Assembly: GCA_022616555.1 (NCBI GenBank)
Contig: JAKEEG010000080.1
Coordinates: forward strand, 1 to 41,604
DNA: 41,604 bases
DNA from: Ignavibacteriota bacterium
Lineage (GTDB): Bacteria > Bacteroidota > Ignavibacteria > UBA10030
Direction of reading: 5' to 3'
Shown here: in pieces, positions 24,619 through 33,400 of the stretch
Layout of the letters: every line of letters begins with the position of its first letter
Position numbering within the stretch: the stretch's first letter is position 1
Program-made: the position numbers and the translations under genes
The notes under the pieces: generated by a model
Seen by the model: only the letters and a program-made list of their open reading frames with translations
Told to the model about the DNA's origin: nothing
Databases searched by the model: none

Positions 24619-25723
24619 AATGTTTACCGTGTCGTGTTAAGTAAGACCAATTCCATACTTCTCACACCATGCCTTTGGAACGAGCGCACAGATGCGCCCG
24701 TACCGAAGCCACAGTGAACTTCCTTGTGCAGCTCCGCGCAATTGCTTGTACCATTCCGGAAGGAAGGCGAGAAGGAGTGAACTCGCCTTCCCTTCGGTGT
24801 ATTTGCGATATCCGGCGATCTACGTACCGCTGGTTTGAGCGGACCAGTGTCCATAAATCTCCGTCAAGATGTTATTTGTCATAGCATCATATACTATACA
24901 GTAAGTGCATAATTCCCCGTTGCGACGACGCTGCAGAGGGAGAAAGGAGTACACAACTCCCCCTTGCGACGTGCAAAAGGTTTACGTCTCTTCGTACTAT
25001 TTCTGACCGCGATGTACACACTCCACCCGTAGGCGGTCGACACCACCTGTAGCGGTTATGCGTGTGCGTACTCCCGCCACCCGGCCCACCAGCGCGTAAG
25101 GCGCTTCGGCGAGCAGGCTCGCGTGATCTCCGCATATAGTTCCTTAGCTTCTCAACATACTCATCCATTCCAGCCTCATATATGCTCGCGGTTGTGACTA
25201 TTTTTTAAATGCTGTCATGTTTCTCTTAGCCACCTTAGAACGTTTAAGTACAGAGTACTTCCTTCGCGATGCTGAACATCACGACAAGACGGACTTCTCC
25301 CTTGCACTCGTGAGAGCGGTGGAGCGTGTTGTTGAAAGGGCGTACCTCTCCCTACCGCTCGCCGGCCTTGTTTCCAGGGCGGACTTATCCCTATGCAGTT
25401 TTTAACTACCTGCCGGAGCGCTACGCGCTCAGGCAAGCCTGCACGACTGCAAGCCGAGTTGTCGGGCAATCGCACGTAATTTCGCACGAGCCGATTACCT
25501 GAACCCTCGCCCGTGATTGCGCTACGCGGCAATGGAATGCCGACCAAGCGCGACCGCGGACGCGATCCGTCTATGTTATATTGCATATCAACGTCCTCAC
25601 ATGGTGTACCAATGCGTACTCACAGTGTGGTCTATCCTACATCATAGACCCACTACCCCAATGGGTGCTCATTCACGCACTACGCGTAAGAGCAGTGAGC
25701 ACCCCATGCGCTATGTGAGGATG
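24619..25723. other. 1.1-kb gene-free stretch rich in inverted repeats
   Basis: No convincing gene is present: all frames give arginine- and proline-rich translations without known domains. Instead there are many hairpins: GGAAGGCGAG / CTCGCCTTCC (24762-24771, 24782-24791), AGCGC / GCGCT (25091-25095, 25101-25105), CGAGC / GCTCG (25110-25121), TGCC..GAGCGC-TAC-GCGCTC..GGCA (25411-25435) and the multi-stem block at 25586-25730. Several share the loop trinucleotide TAC or GTA flanked by GCGC. The stretch is the leader or promoter region of the leftward 1337-residue gene. It could be decayed repeat elements, a structured leader, or both. Confidence 0.6.
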
Positions 25724-25730
25724 TTATATA
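25586..25730 (-). other. Predicted multi-stem RNA structure after the 485-residue gene
   Basis: An outer stem pairs CCTCACAT (25595-25602) with ATGTGAGG (25713-25720) and extends outward with one bulge. It encloses a hairpin GGGTGCTCA / TGAGCACCC (25663-25671, 25696-25704), a second hairpin GTGGTCTAT / ATAGACCCAC (about 25627-25652) and a short GTAC / GTAC stem. The whole forms a multi-branch junction of about 140 nt. On the leftward transcript it begins at the stop codon of the surface-protein gene. I cannot match it to a known riboswitch; a palindromic mobile repeat is the main alternative. Confidence 0.45.
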
Positions 25731-27181
25731 CCGACCGTGATCGTGCCGTTGTTCGTAATGGCGCCGCCATCCAAGTTAAAGTCACCATTGACGTTAAGAC
25801 TTGACCCGGCATCCACGAGCGTCAAGCTGGTCGTGGAAGGCAAAGTCAAGCTGCCAGTCGTCGTCACAGTTGCGCCAGAGCCAACTTCCTTCGCCGCCGC
25901 GCCTGTTCCGCTCTTGCGCGAAAGGACCAAGTTGGCATAGGTACCGGCTGTGATCGTCTGGGTCACAGCGTCGCCACCGTTATACCCAACTGTACCAGTC
26001 GAGAACACAACGCCGTTCGTGGCACCGCCGAAGCGCATCGTACCGCCACCGGCTTGCGTAAGCGAAGGACCGGACAATGTAAAGGTATCCATATCCGTGG
26101 TCGCCGTACCATTGTCAAACGAACCGCCCGTTTCGATCGTTACGTTGCCAGTTGCATTCTTGATACCGGCACCGGACATGTTGAGGTCATAGTACGTGGC
26201 GCTTGCAACAGACTGGTCAACTGTACCGGTGTAGTTTACTGCTGTACCGGAGTTATTAAGCGTCAGGGTTCCGCCGCTGTTGATCAGGTCCTGCGCAAAG
26301 TTTGCTTGACCAGTTCCCGTCAACGACAACACGGCACTGCCACCGCTGTTCGTCACATCTCCTGAGAACGTAAGCGAACCGATGCTGGCAGTAATTGTGC
26401 CGGCATTCGTCAAAGCAGCTTGCGAGAAGGTAATCGTCCCGGCTGCGGTGGTCTTGCGGATCGTGCCCGCGTTTGATGTCACATCAGCAATCGTCGCACC
26501 GCCTGTTCCCGTCACATCCAGGATGTCAGATGCGGTGACGGAGATTTGGTCGAGACTGCTTGCGCTGGTACCGTTGATCGTCAGGTTCTCGTCAACTGCA
26601 AGTGCACCGCTTGCGGCAGTGTGGCTAACAACAGCCGCCGTCACCGCACCGCCCAAGTCTTTCGCACCTGCACCAGAGAGACCTAGCGTGCCGCCATACG
26701 TGGTGCCAAGCAACGTTTGTGCGGAGCCGCCCGTGTAATTGACTGTGCTAGACGCATTCGTGGCATCTAGAGTTCCGCTGCTGGTCAGCGACGTTGTGCC
26801 GGCAAAGTTCAGCGTAAACGCGTTAACAACCCAGCTTGAGCTGGCTCCGCTTACGTCAAATGCCGTGTTCACAGTCGTGGTGACGCGTTGATTCTTTGAC
26901 GTTCCACCGCTGGCATTCAGCGTTGTAAAAATCAACGGCTGAGGGGTACCATCATCAGTGCCAATATCCTGCGCCCCCGTTCCATTGACACCCACGGTAC
27001 CACTGAATGTATATGTTCCCGTAGCGCTGCCGTTATTAATGTTACCTTTCACGTTCCAGTTACCACCTAACGTACCACCAGAACCGTTCAGGTTTAAGTC
27101 TTGCCCCATTGCCATGCTGGCAACCAAGATGAGGCTGAAGAAGGCGACAAGCGCCCGGCGAATGAATTGTGTGCTGCTCAT
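25724..27181 (-). CDS. Secreted beta-strand-repeat protein (about 485 residues)
   Basis: From ATG 27181 the protein has 485 residues with a signal peptide (FIRRALVAFFSLILVASMAMGQ). The mature part starts DLNLNGSGGTLGGNWNVKGN, similar to the mature start of the 1337-residue neighbour. It consists of repeating Gly/Thr/Ser/Asn-rich beta strands of the pattern xGTxTF / GTGAQDIG / NLxLSGAG, as in beta-helix surface proteins. It ends LNVNGDFNLDGGAITNNGTITVGI with no sorting domain. AAAGGAG lies 7 bases upstream of ATG 27181. A second in-frame ATG at 27286 has an equally good AAAAAGGAG, and would add 35 hydrophilic residues before the signal peptide; the short form is preferred for export. Function unknown. 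Confidence 0.75.
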   Translation of the reverse strand: MSSTQFIRRALVAFFSLILVASMAMGQDLNLNGSGGTLGGNWNVKGNINNGSATGTYTFSGTVGVNGTGAQDIGTDDGTPQPLIFTTLNASGGTSKNQRVTTTVNTAFDVSGASSSWVVNAFTLNFAGTTSLTSSGTLDATNASSTVNYTGGSAQTLLGTTYGGTLGLSGAGAKDLGGAVTAAVVSHTAASGALAVDENLTINGTSASSLDQISVTASDILDVTGTGGATIADVTSNAGTIRKTTAAGTITFSQAALTNAGTITASIGSLTFSGDVTNSGGSAVLSLTGTGQANFAQDLINSGGTLTLNNSGTAVNYTGTVDQSVASATYYDLNMSGAGIKNATGNVTIETGGSFDNGTATTDMDTFTLSGPSLTQAGGGTMRFGGATNGVVFSTGTVGYNGGDAVTQTITAGTYANLVLSRKSGTGAAAKEVGSGATVTTTGSLTLPSTTSLTLVDAGSSLNVNGDFNLDGGAITNNGTITVGI

Positions 27182-27369
27182 GACTGCACTCCTTTTTGTA
27201 ATGGTTTGTGAATTGTGTGAATTATGTTTCTTTACTGCCGTTTCGGCTTTAGTGCCGTTGTTTCTTACTGCAGGTACTGTTTCCATGACAAATGCTCCTT
27301 TTTGTATTTTGTTATTTATGAATCGTTATTTGTAACCTTCTACAACTGAGACCATGCTTGTTAGAGAAC

Positions 27370-27418
27370 CCGACTGCTCAAGTCGGAGACAAGGATGGCC
27401 GAAGCTCCGAGCTACGGC
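27370..27418. repeat. Twin hairpins between two surface-protein genes
   Basis: CCGACT-GCTCA-AGTCGG (27370-27386) and GCCGAAGCTC-C-GAGCTACGGC (27398-27418; one A/A mismatch) stand side by side, in the same style as the pair at 7241-7280. They look like a dispersed intergenic repeat. They lie directly behind a strong ribosome-binding site, so they may have been inserted into an older gene start. Confidence 0.55.
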
Positions 27419-27441
27419 GGGCGAACTGGATTGTGTCTCAT
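27412..27441 (-). other. Orphan ribosome-binding site and 9-codon reading frame
   Basis: GGAAAGGAGG (27447-27456 read leftward) is an almost ideal Shine-Dalgarno sequence six bases before an ATG (27439-27441). The frame reads MRHNPVRPP and stops at TAG (27412-27414) inside the twin hairpins. It begins 43 bp after the stop of the 2184-residue gene. It is either a leader peptide for the next surface gene or the surviving start of a gene split by the inserted repeat. Confidence 0.4.
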
Positions 27442-27483
27442 TGATACCTCCTTTCCTATTGTTGATTGTGTGTTGGTCATTTG

Positions 27484-30400
27484 TTAGTTACCTACGTTTA
27501 CTGTGCCATCGTTCGTAAAGCCACCAACCAAGTTCACGTCACCGTTTACCTGCAAGACCACACCCATTCCGACGCTAGCCGAAGCTCCACTGCTCACCGT
27601 CAGATATCCTTGAACTGTAAACGAGTCGTTAATCGATTTGGCACCGGAGTTCGAGAACACAAGATTGCCGTATGTCGCGTTCGCTATCGTCTGAGCAGAA
27701 GAGCCATCGTATTCCGTTGTACCGCTCAACGCGAACGTAGTGAAGTTCGCCGGGAAGTTACTGCCCGTAACTCCGCCGCTCGAACCGCCTACAAGCAAGC
27801 TCGCCGTTGCGCCGAGCGTAAGCGTGCCGCCGGAAGCAGTCCGGTTTGCCGTGAGTGTGCCTAAATCAAGTGTGCTGGCGGATATCGTTAAATCGCCCAC
27901 GATGTCGATGTTGTTGGCGAGGATTTTCGTGCCGGTACCGGACACGGTCAGGTTACCGTAATCCTGCGAGCTATTGAGTACTTCAATCGTTTGATTGCCA
28001 CCCGCGTATTCTATCGTGCTCGTTACACCGATCGAGTGCGTCGAGAAGTTGGCGGGAATTCCACCTGTACCGCCGATTTTGAGTGAGGAGCCGTTGGCGA
28101 GCGTCAATGTGCCTCCCGCTGCGGTGCGATTAGCAGTGAATGTATCAAGCTCAAACGAACCGCCTGAAATCGTAAGGTCGCCGGCGATTGTGATGTTCGT
28201 AGCAAGCGACTTTGTGCCACCGCCTGAAATGGTCAAATTGTTGTACGTCTCTTCAGCGACTGTCTGCGTCCCGCTGGAAGCGGTATAACCGACCGTGCCA
28301 CCAGTGATTACCGTATCTGCCGCCGTTGGGAAATCCGCTTCGGTATTCAACGTTCCATTCGAGAGCGTCAGAGTGCCGTCGGCTGTCAACGAATTGCCGG
28401 AGAGTATAGTCAGCACGAGACTGGCGTGGTTGAGTGTGACGGAATTGCCAACCGCAGCGACGTTGATGTTGATCGTATGCGCGCCGTTCAGCTGAACGTT
28501 GTTTGTTGAGAGCGGAACACCGTTCGGGCTCCAGTTGTCGCCATCGCCCCAGTTACTTGTTCCTGCGCCGCCATCCCATGTCTTCAAACTGCTTGTGCCG
28601 GCTTCACCGAGTTGGTAATCACCATATCCGGTTACTCCCGTTACCTGCGTACTGGTCGCCGTCCTTGTGCCGACAGTCGGCGTCGTCCACGCCCCACCGC
28701 TATACCGCGCTGCGATGAAGATGTTCGGGTCAGCGCTTGCATCGATATCGCCGGCGACGAAATTAAAGACCGCGCTATAGCTTCCGCTCGTTACGATACC
28801 GTTGTTCGTCAGCGTCCATGTGCGGTTGACACTCTGCAGGTCATCAATACCGGACGTCACAATTTGAGCATGGTCTCCCGCAGCCGTACTTACAATAAGA
28901 TACCCGGCGGTGAGCACGTTGGTGTAGTCTACGATAACAGGCGCATACGTGGAGCCGCTGCCGACCTCAAAGGTGCGAGAGACAACTCCAAAGTTAAAGG
29001 CGAAATATTTCTCAAAGTTGCCGACAACGTGGCCGCTCGTACGAGAAACGGAACCGGTGGAAGTGATGGTAATTTTGTTCGCTCCGGTCTGGATGTTACC
29101 GGAAGTAAAGGTCAGCGATCCGGCGATAGTTACATCGCCCGAAAGCTGTATGCCGTTTGTGTTATCGATTGTCAAACCGACGTACGAAAGCACCGGCGTG
29201 GTTTGAAGCGACGAACCGTTGTAACGGATCGTTGCGCTATTTGTTGTCACGTTTGCAGAGGCTGGAGAGTTAATCGTGAAGTTCCCTGCAATGTTCGTCG
29301 TGCCTGCTGCAAATGTCTTCACGCCATCAGTGGTTAATGTCAAGTGGTGATAATCGATCTGGGCGACGTTCTGGCTTGACGATCCATTGTATTGGATAGT
29401 CGTTGAATTTGTGGTCGCGTTGGCTGCTGCCGAACCGGTTACCGTAAAGACGTTGGAGATGCTGCTCGTGCCTGAAACAAAAGTCTTCGTCCCTGAGTTG
29501 TCAAACGTCAGGTTATAGTAGCTGGCAGCTGCGACATCCTGAGCTCCGGACCCGTTGAAGGTTATCGTTGTGGAATTCGTCGTCGCGTCGGCAGTTGCAC
29601 CAGAAACGGTGAAGTTCCCGCGTATTTCCGTTGTGCCAGAGGCAAACGTCTTCGTGCCGGAATTGCTGAGCGTGAGGTGATGGTAGATAATTGCACGCAC
29701 CGTTTGCGCACCGCTGCCGTTGTAGTTCAGCGTCGTGCTGTTAGTCGTCGCATCGACAGTCACCAATCCCCCGACTGTAAGAGTATTGGCAATGCCTGTT
29801 GTGCCGGAAGCCAACGATTTCGTCCCTGTGCCGCTGAATGTCAGGTTATAATAACTTAGCGCGGGCACCGTCTGTGAAGAACCGTTAAAGTCTACTATCG
29901 TGCTGTTGGTTGTGGCATCAACAGTCGGGCCGCTCACCGTAAATGCAGCCCCAATCTGCGTTGTACCGCTCGCAAGTGTGCGTGTGCCTCCGCCGGAGAA
30001 TGTCAGATTGTTGTACGAAAGCGCCGGCACGTTTTGATTTCCACTCGAAACTGTGAAACCTACCGTACCGCCGGAGATGTTCGTCGTTCCGGTTACAGTC
30101 GGGAAATCTGCCGCCGTGTTAAACGTACCGCCGGTGAGACTCAAATTACCGGAGAGCGTAAGCGATTGGCCTGAGAGAATATTCACGACAAGCCCGCCGT
30201 TGTTAACCGTCATCGAGTTTGCTTCGGCATCGGTATCGATATCGACTGTCACCGCGCCACTGAGGTTCACGTCATCAGTCGAGGTCGGAACACCGTTGGG
30301 ATTCCAGTTATCGCCGTCACTCCAATTATTGGTAGCGGCACCACCATCCCACGTCTTGAGTGCTCCCGCAGACGCCTCGCCAAGCTGGAAGTCTCCAAAC

Positions 30401-33400
30401 CCGGTCAATCCGGTCGCCTGTGTGCTTGTGCCAGTAATTGTGCCGACGGTCGGCTGAGTCCAACTTCCAGCGTCGTATCGCGATACAATGAAGTTGCTTG
30501 TATTCGCCCCGCCATCAACATCACCTGCCACAAAATTAAACGTCGCGTCGTAGCTCGTAAAGACAATGCCAGAATTCGTCAAGGTCCAGTATCGATTCGC
30601 GCTCTTCGTGCCGTCGATGCCCGAGAGGAGAATTTGCGGGTGGTCGGTTCCGGTCGTACTCACAGTCAAATCCCCGGACGAGCTAACACCCGCAAATGCG
30701 GCATCCACCGGAGTGTAGTTTGTGCCGGAGCCGATTTCGAACGTGCGCGATGGTGTTCCCGTTGGGATAAATTTCTGGAAATTGCCAATAATGTGGCCGC
30801 TGGTGCGAGACACAGTTCCGGTTGACGCGATGCTGAGTGTATTGGCATTGGTAGTAATATTGCCAGACGTCAAAGTCAGCGTGCCGGCAATGCTCGCAGA
30901 ACCGCTGAGCTGGATACCGCTTGCGTTGTTCAGCGTGAGGCTTGAATAAGCAACTGCTGGGGTCGTTTGCATGCTCGACCCGTTGTATTCAATTGTGGAT
31001 GAATTCGTTGTGGCATCCGCAGTCGCTGGGTTATTGACCGCAAAATTTCCGGCAACCCGCGTTGTGCCAGCAGCCAGGGTCTTCGTGCCGCCAGTACTTA
31101 GCGAGAGGTGATGATAGTCGAAGGCAGCGACCGACTGCGCCCCGCTGCCGTTGTAGTTGACTGTGCTGCCTGTCGTTACGTAGCTGCCGGAAGTGAACGA
31201 AGCCGTAGGCGAGAACGTACCTGCTATGCCGATGGTCCCACTGCTGGCAAGCGTAACGTTGTTGGTCGTACGCGTATTACTAATGGTGAGATCATTGTAG
31301 TTGAAGGCGGGCACGGATTGCGCTGTTGTGGCATTGAAGTCCACCGTATTGCCTGTAGTGACATAGCCGCCCGAAGTAAAGCTCGCAATCGGGCTGAATG
31401 TACCGGAGATACCAACAGTGCCAGAGTTGAGCGTAACGTTGTTCGCCCCGCGAACACCGCGAATAATCAGATTGAAATAATTAAGCGCGTTGACTTCTTG
31501 CGGGTCGCTCGCATCGTAATCGACGGTTAATGCCGATAGATCTCGGTTCGTGATGGTATACTGACTCACGAAATCGGCAGTCGCAGCCGTGCGCGTCACT
31601 TTGACATTACCGCCGCCGGTCAGAGTTCCTGTTCCACCGACGGTGATGCTTTCAAACGGGATAATCGTTGCACCAGAGCCGACCGTTAAATTACCGGTAG
31701 CGCTGATATTGTTAAATACTTCAAAGCCGCTCGTGTTGTTCACTTCGAGGTTGTTGAACGCAAGAGTTGCCGTCGTTGAACCACTGATCGAAGTTGAGGC
31801 TGCGGGCGTCGGTGTTTGGAAACGAATCGTGCTTGAGGTTGTAAAGGAGAATGGGGTCGCCGCGCCAGTATTGATGAGCCAGTTTCCGTAAAACGTGTGC
31901 GTGTTGGACGTGCCGCCGTTAAAGGTGGCAGAACCTTGCAACGTAAAGTCACCGTTGACGGTCAGGCTGCCTGCAGCTGTCTTTGCACTCAGCGTTGAAG
32001 CTTTCAGGTGGTGGTACGCGCCATCACTCGGCGCAACGATCGTTTGTGCCGCGAGATCAGCATAGTCGACAGTATTACCTGACGCTGAAGCATTAAATGT
32101 TGCTACCGTCACTGTCGCTGCTGTGAAGTCCAAATTGCCAATCGTCAGGCTCGCATCGACTTCTTGCGTAAAGGTGCCGCTTCCGGCAAGGCTTGCCGCT
32201 GCAGTGAATGACATATCGTTGGTATAGGAACCAGTGACAGTAACGTTCGAGATTGTTAATGCTGAACTACCGCTGAGAGTCTTGCTCGTACCCGCTAATG
32301 TGTAAATACCAGTTCCAGAGGTAAACGTACCGTCGTTGACGATATTGCCGTTAATGGTTACTGCTTCATTACCAGAATTATTCCACGTGCCACCGCCATT
32401 GACTGTCAAATCGTTGAACGTCTTTGTGCCCGTTGCGCTCGTAATGTTAAACGTGCCGGTGATGTCCGTTAACCCACTCACGTCGAACGTGAATGCGCCG
32501 ACGGTCATCGTGCCGCCGCTTGAAACTGTGAGATCGTTGTTGACAGTAGTATTGGCACCGAGCGAGGCAGTACCCGGATTGTTGGAGATAACGAGGTCGT
32601 GATACGTTGTGCCCTTAATCGTCTGCGCGCCAGTGCCGATATAAGAAACAGTGTTCGGATTGGCTGTGGCAGTCATCGTGGTGATGGTTGTATTGCCACC
32701 GAGGTACAGCAGGGCATCTGTTGCTTGTGTCAATCCGCCCGTACCGGTCAAATTGCCGTTGACGAAAAGGACATTGTTGTTCGTTACCGTCACCCCCGTT
32801 ATCGTGACAGCGCCGTCAAATGTAATTGTCGATGTACCACCAAGCTGCTGAACGAGGGTCGTATTGAAGGTATAGGTTCCCGTTCCGGAAGTAAACGTTC
32901 CATCATTAGTAATACCGCCGCGCAGCACGATAGCGGAGTTTGCCGAGGAGTTATCCCATACACCTCCGCTTGTGAGAACTACTGGGCCTGCGAATGTCTT
33001 AGTTCCTGTAGCACTGGTGATATTCAGCGTACTGTCGATAATTGTGGAGTCGGTCACCGTAATAGTTCCACGACCCAAGGTATTGATACCGGACGGGACA
33101 TTGAGATTCCCGCTAACGGTGAGGATTCCAGTTGCCGTTCCGTCAATGATAGCGCCATTCATTATTACATCACCATTGATGGTAAACGTCTCTGCCACCG
33201 TATAAAGGAATGCACCGCCCGAGTTCATCACGATATCGCTAAACGTCTTGGTGCCAGTTGTGCTGCTAAAGGATAGCGTATCAGCAAGCGATGTTGTGCC
33301 GGTGACTGTCACCGTAAATGCACCCACCGCGACGTTACCTTGCGTGACTGTTAATGTTCCGCCGATGGTTGCGTTACCGCCGACTGTGACAATTGCACTC

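Noticed and set aside
24887-25168. 93-codon minus-strand frame starting MDEYVEKLRNYMRRSRE
   Set aside because: The first 15 residues look protein-like and GAGG precedes the ATG, but the rest is Arg/Gly/Pro/Ser-rich translation of hairpin DNA without any domain; at most a decayed gene start.
25215-25586. 123-codon minus-strand frame
   Set aside because: Composition and content are those of translated inverted repeats; no signal peptide, domain or clear ribosome-binding site.
28612-29337. 241-codon plus-strand frame, and others such as 32599-33276 opposite the giant gene
   Set aside because: They mirror the repetitive Thr/Ser/Gly codons of the 2184-residue gene and give no recognisable protein.
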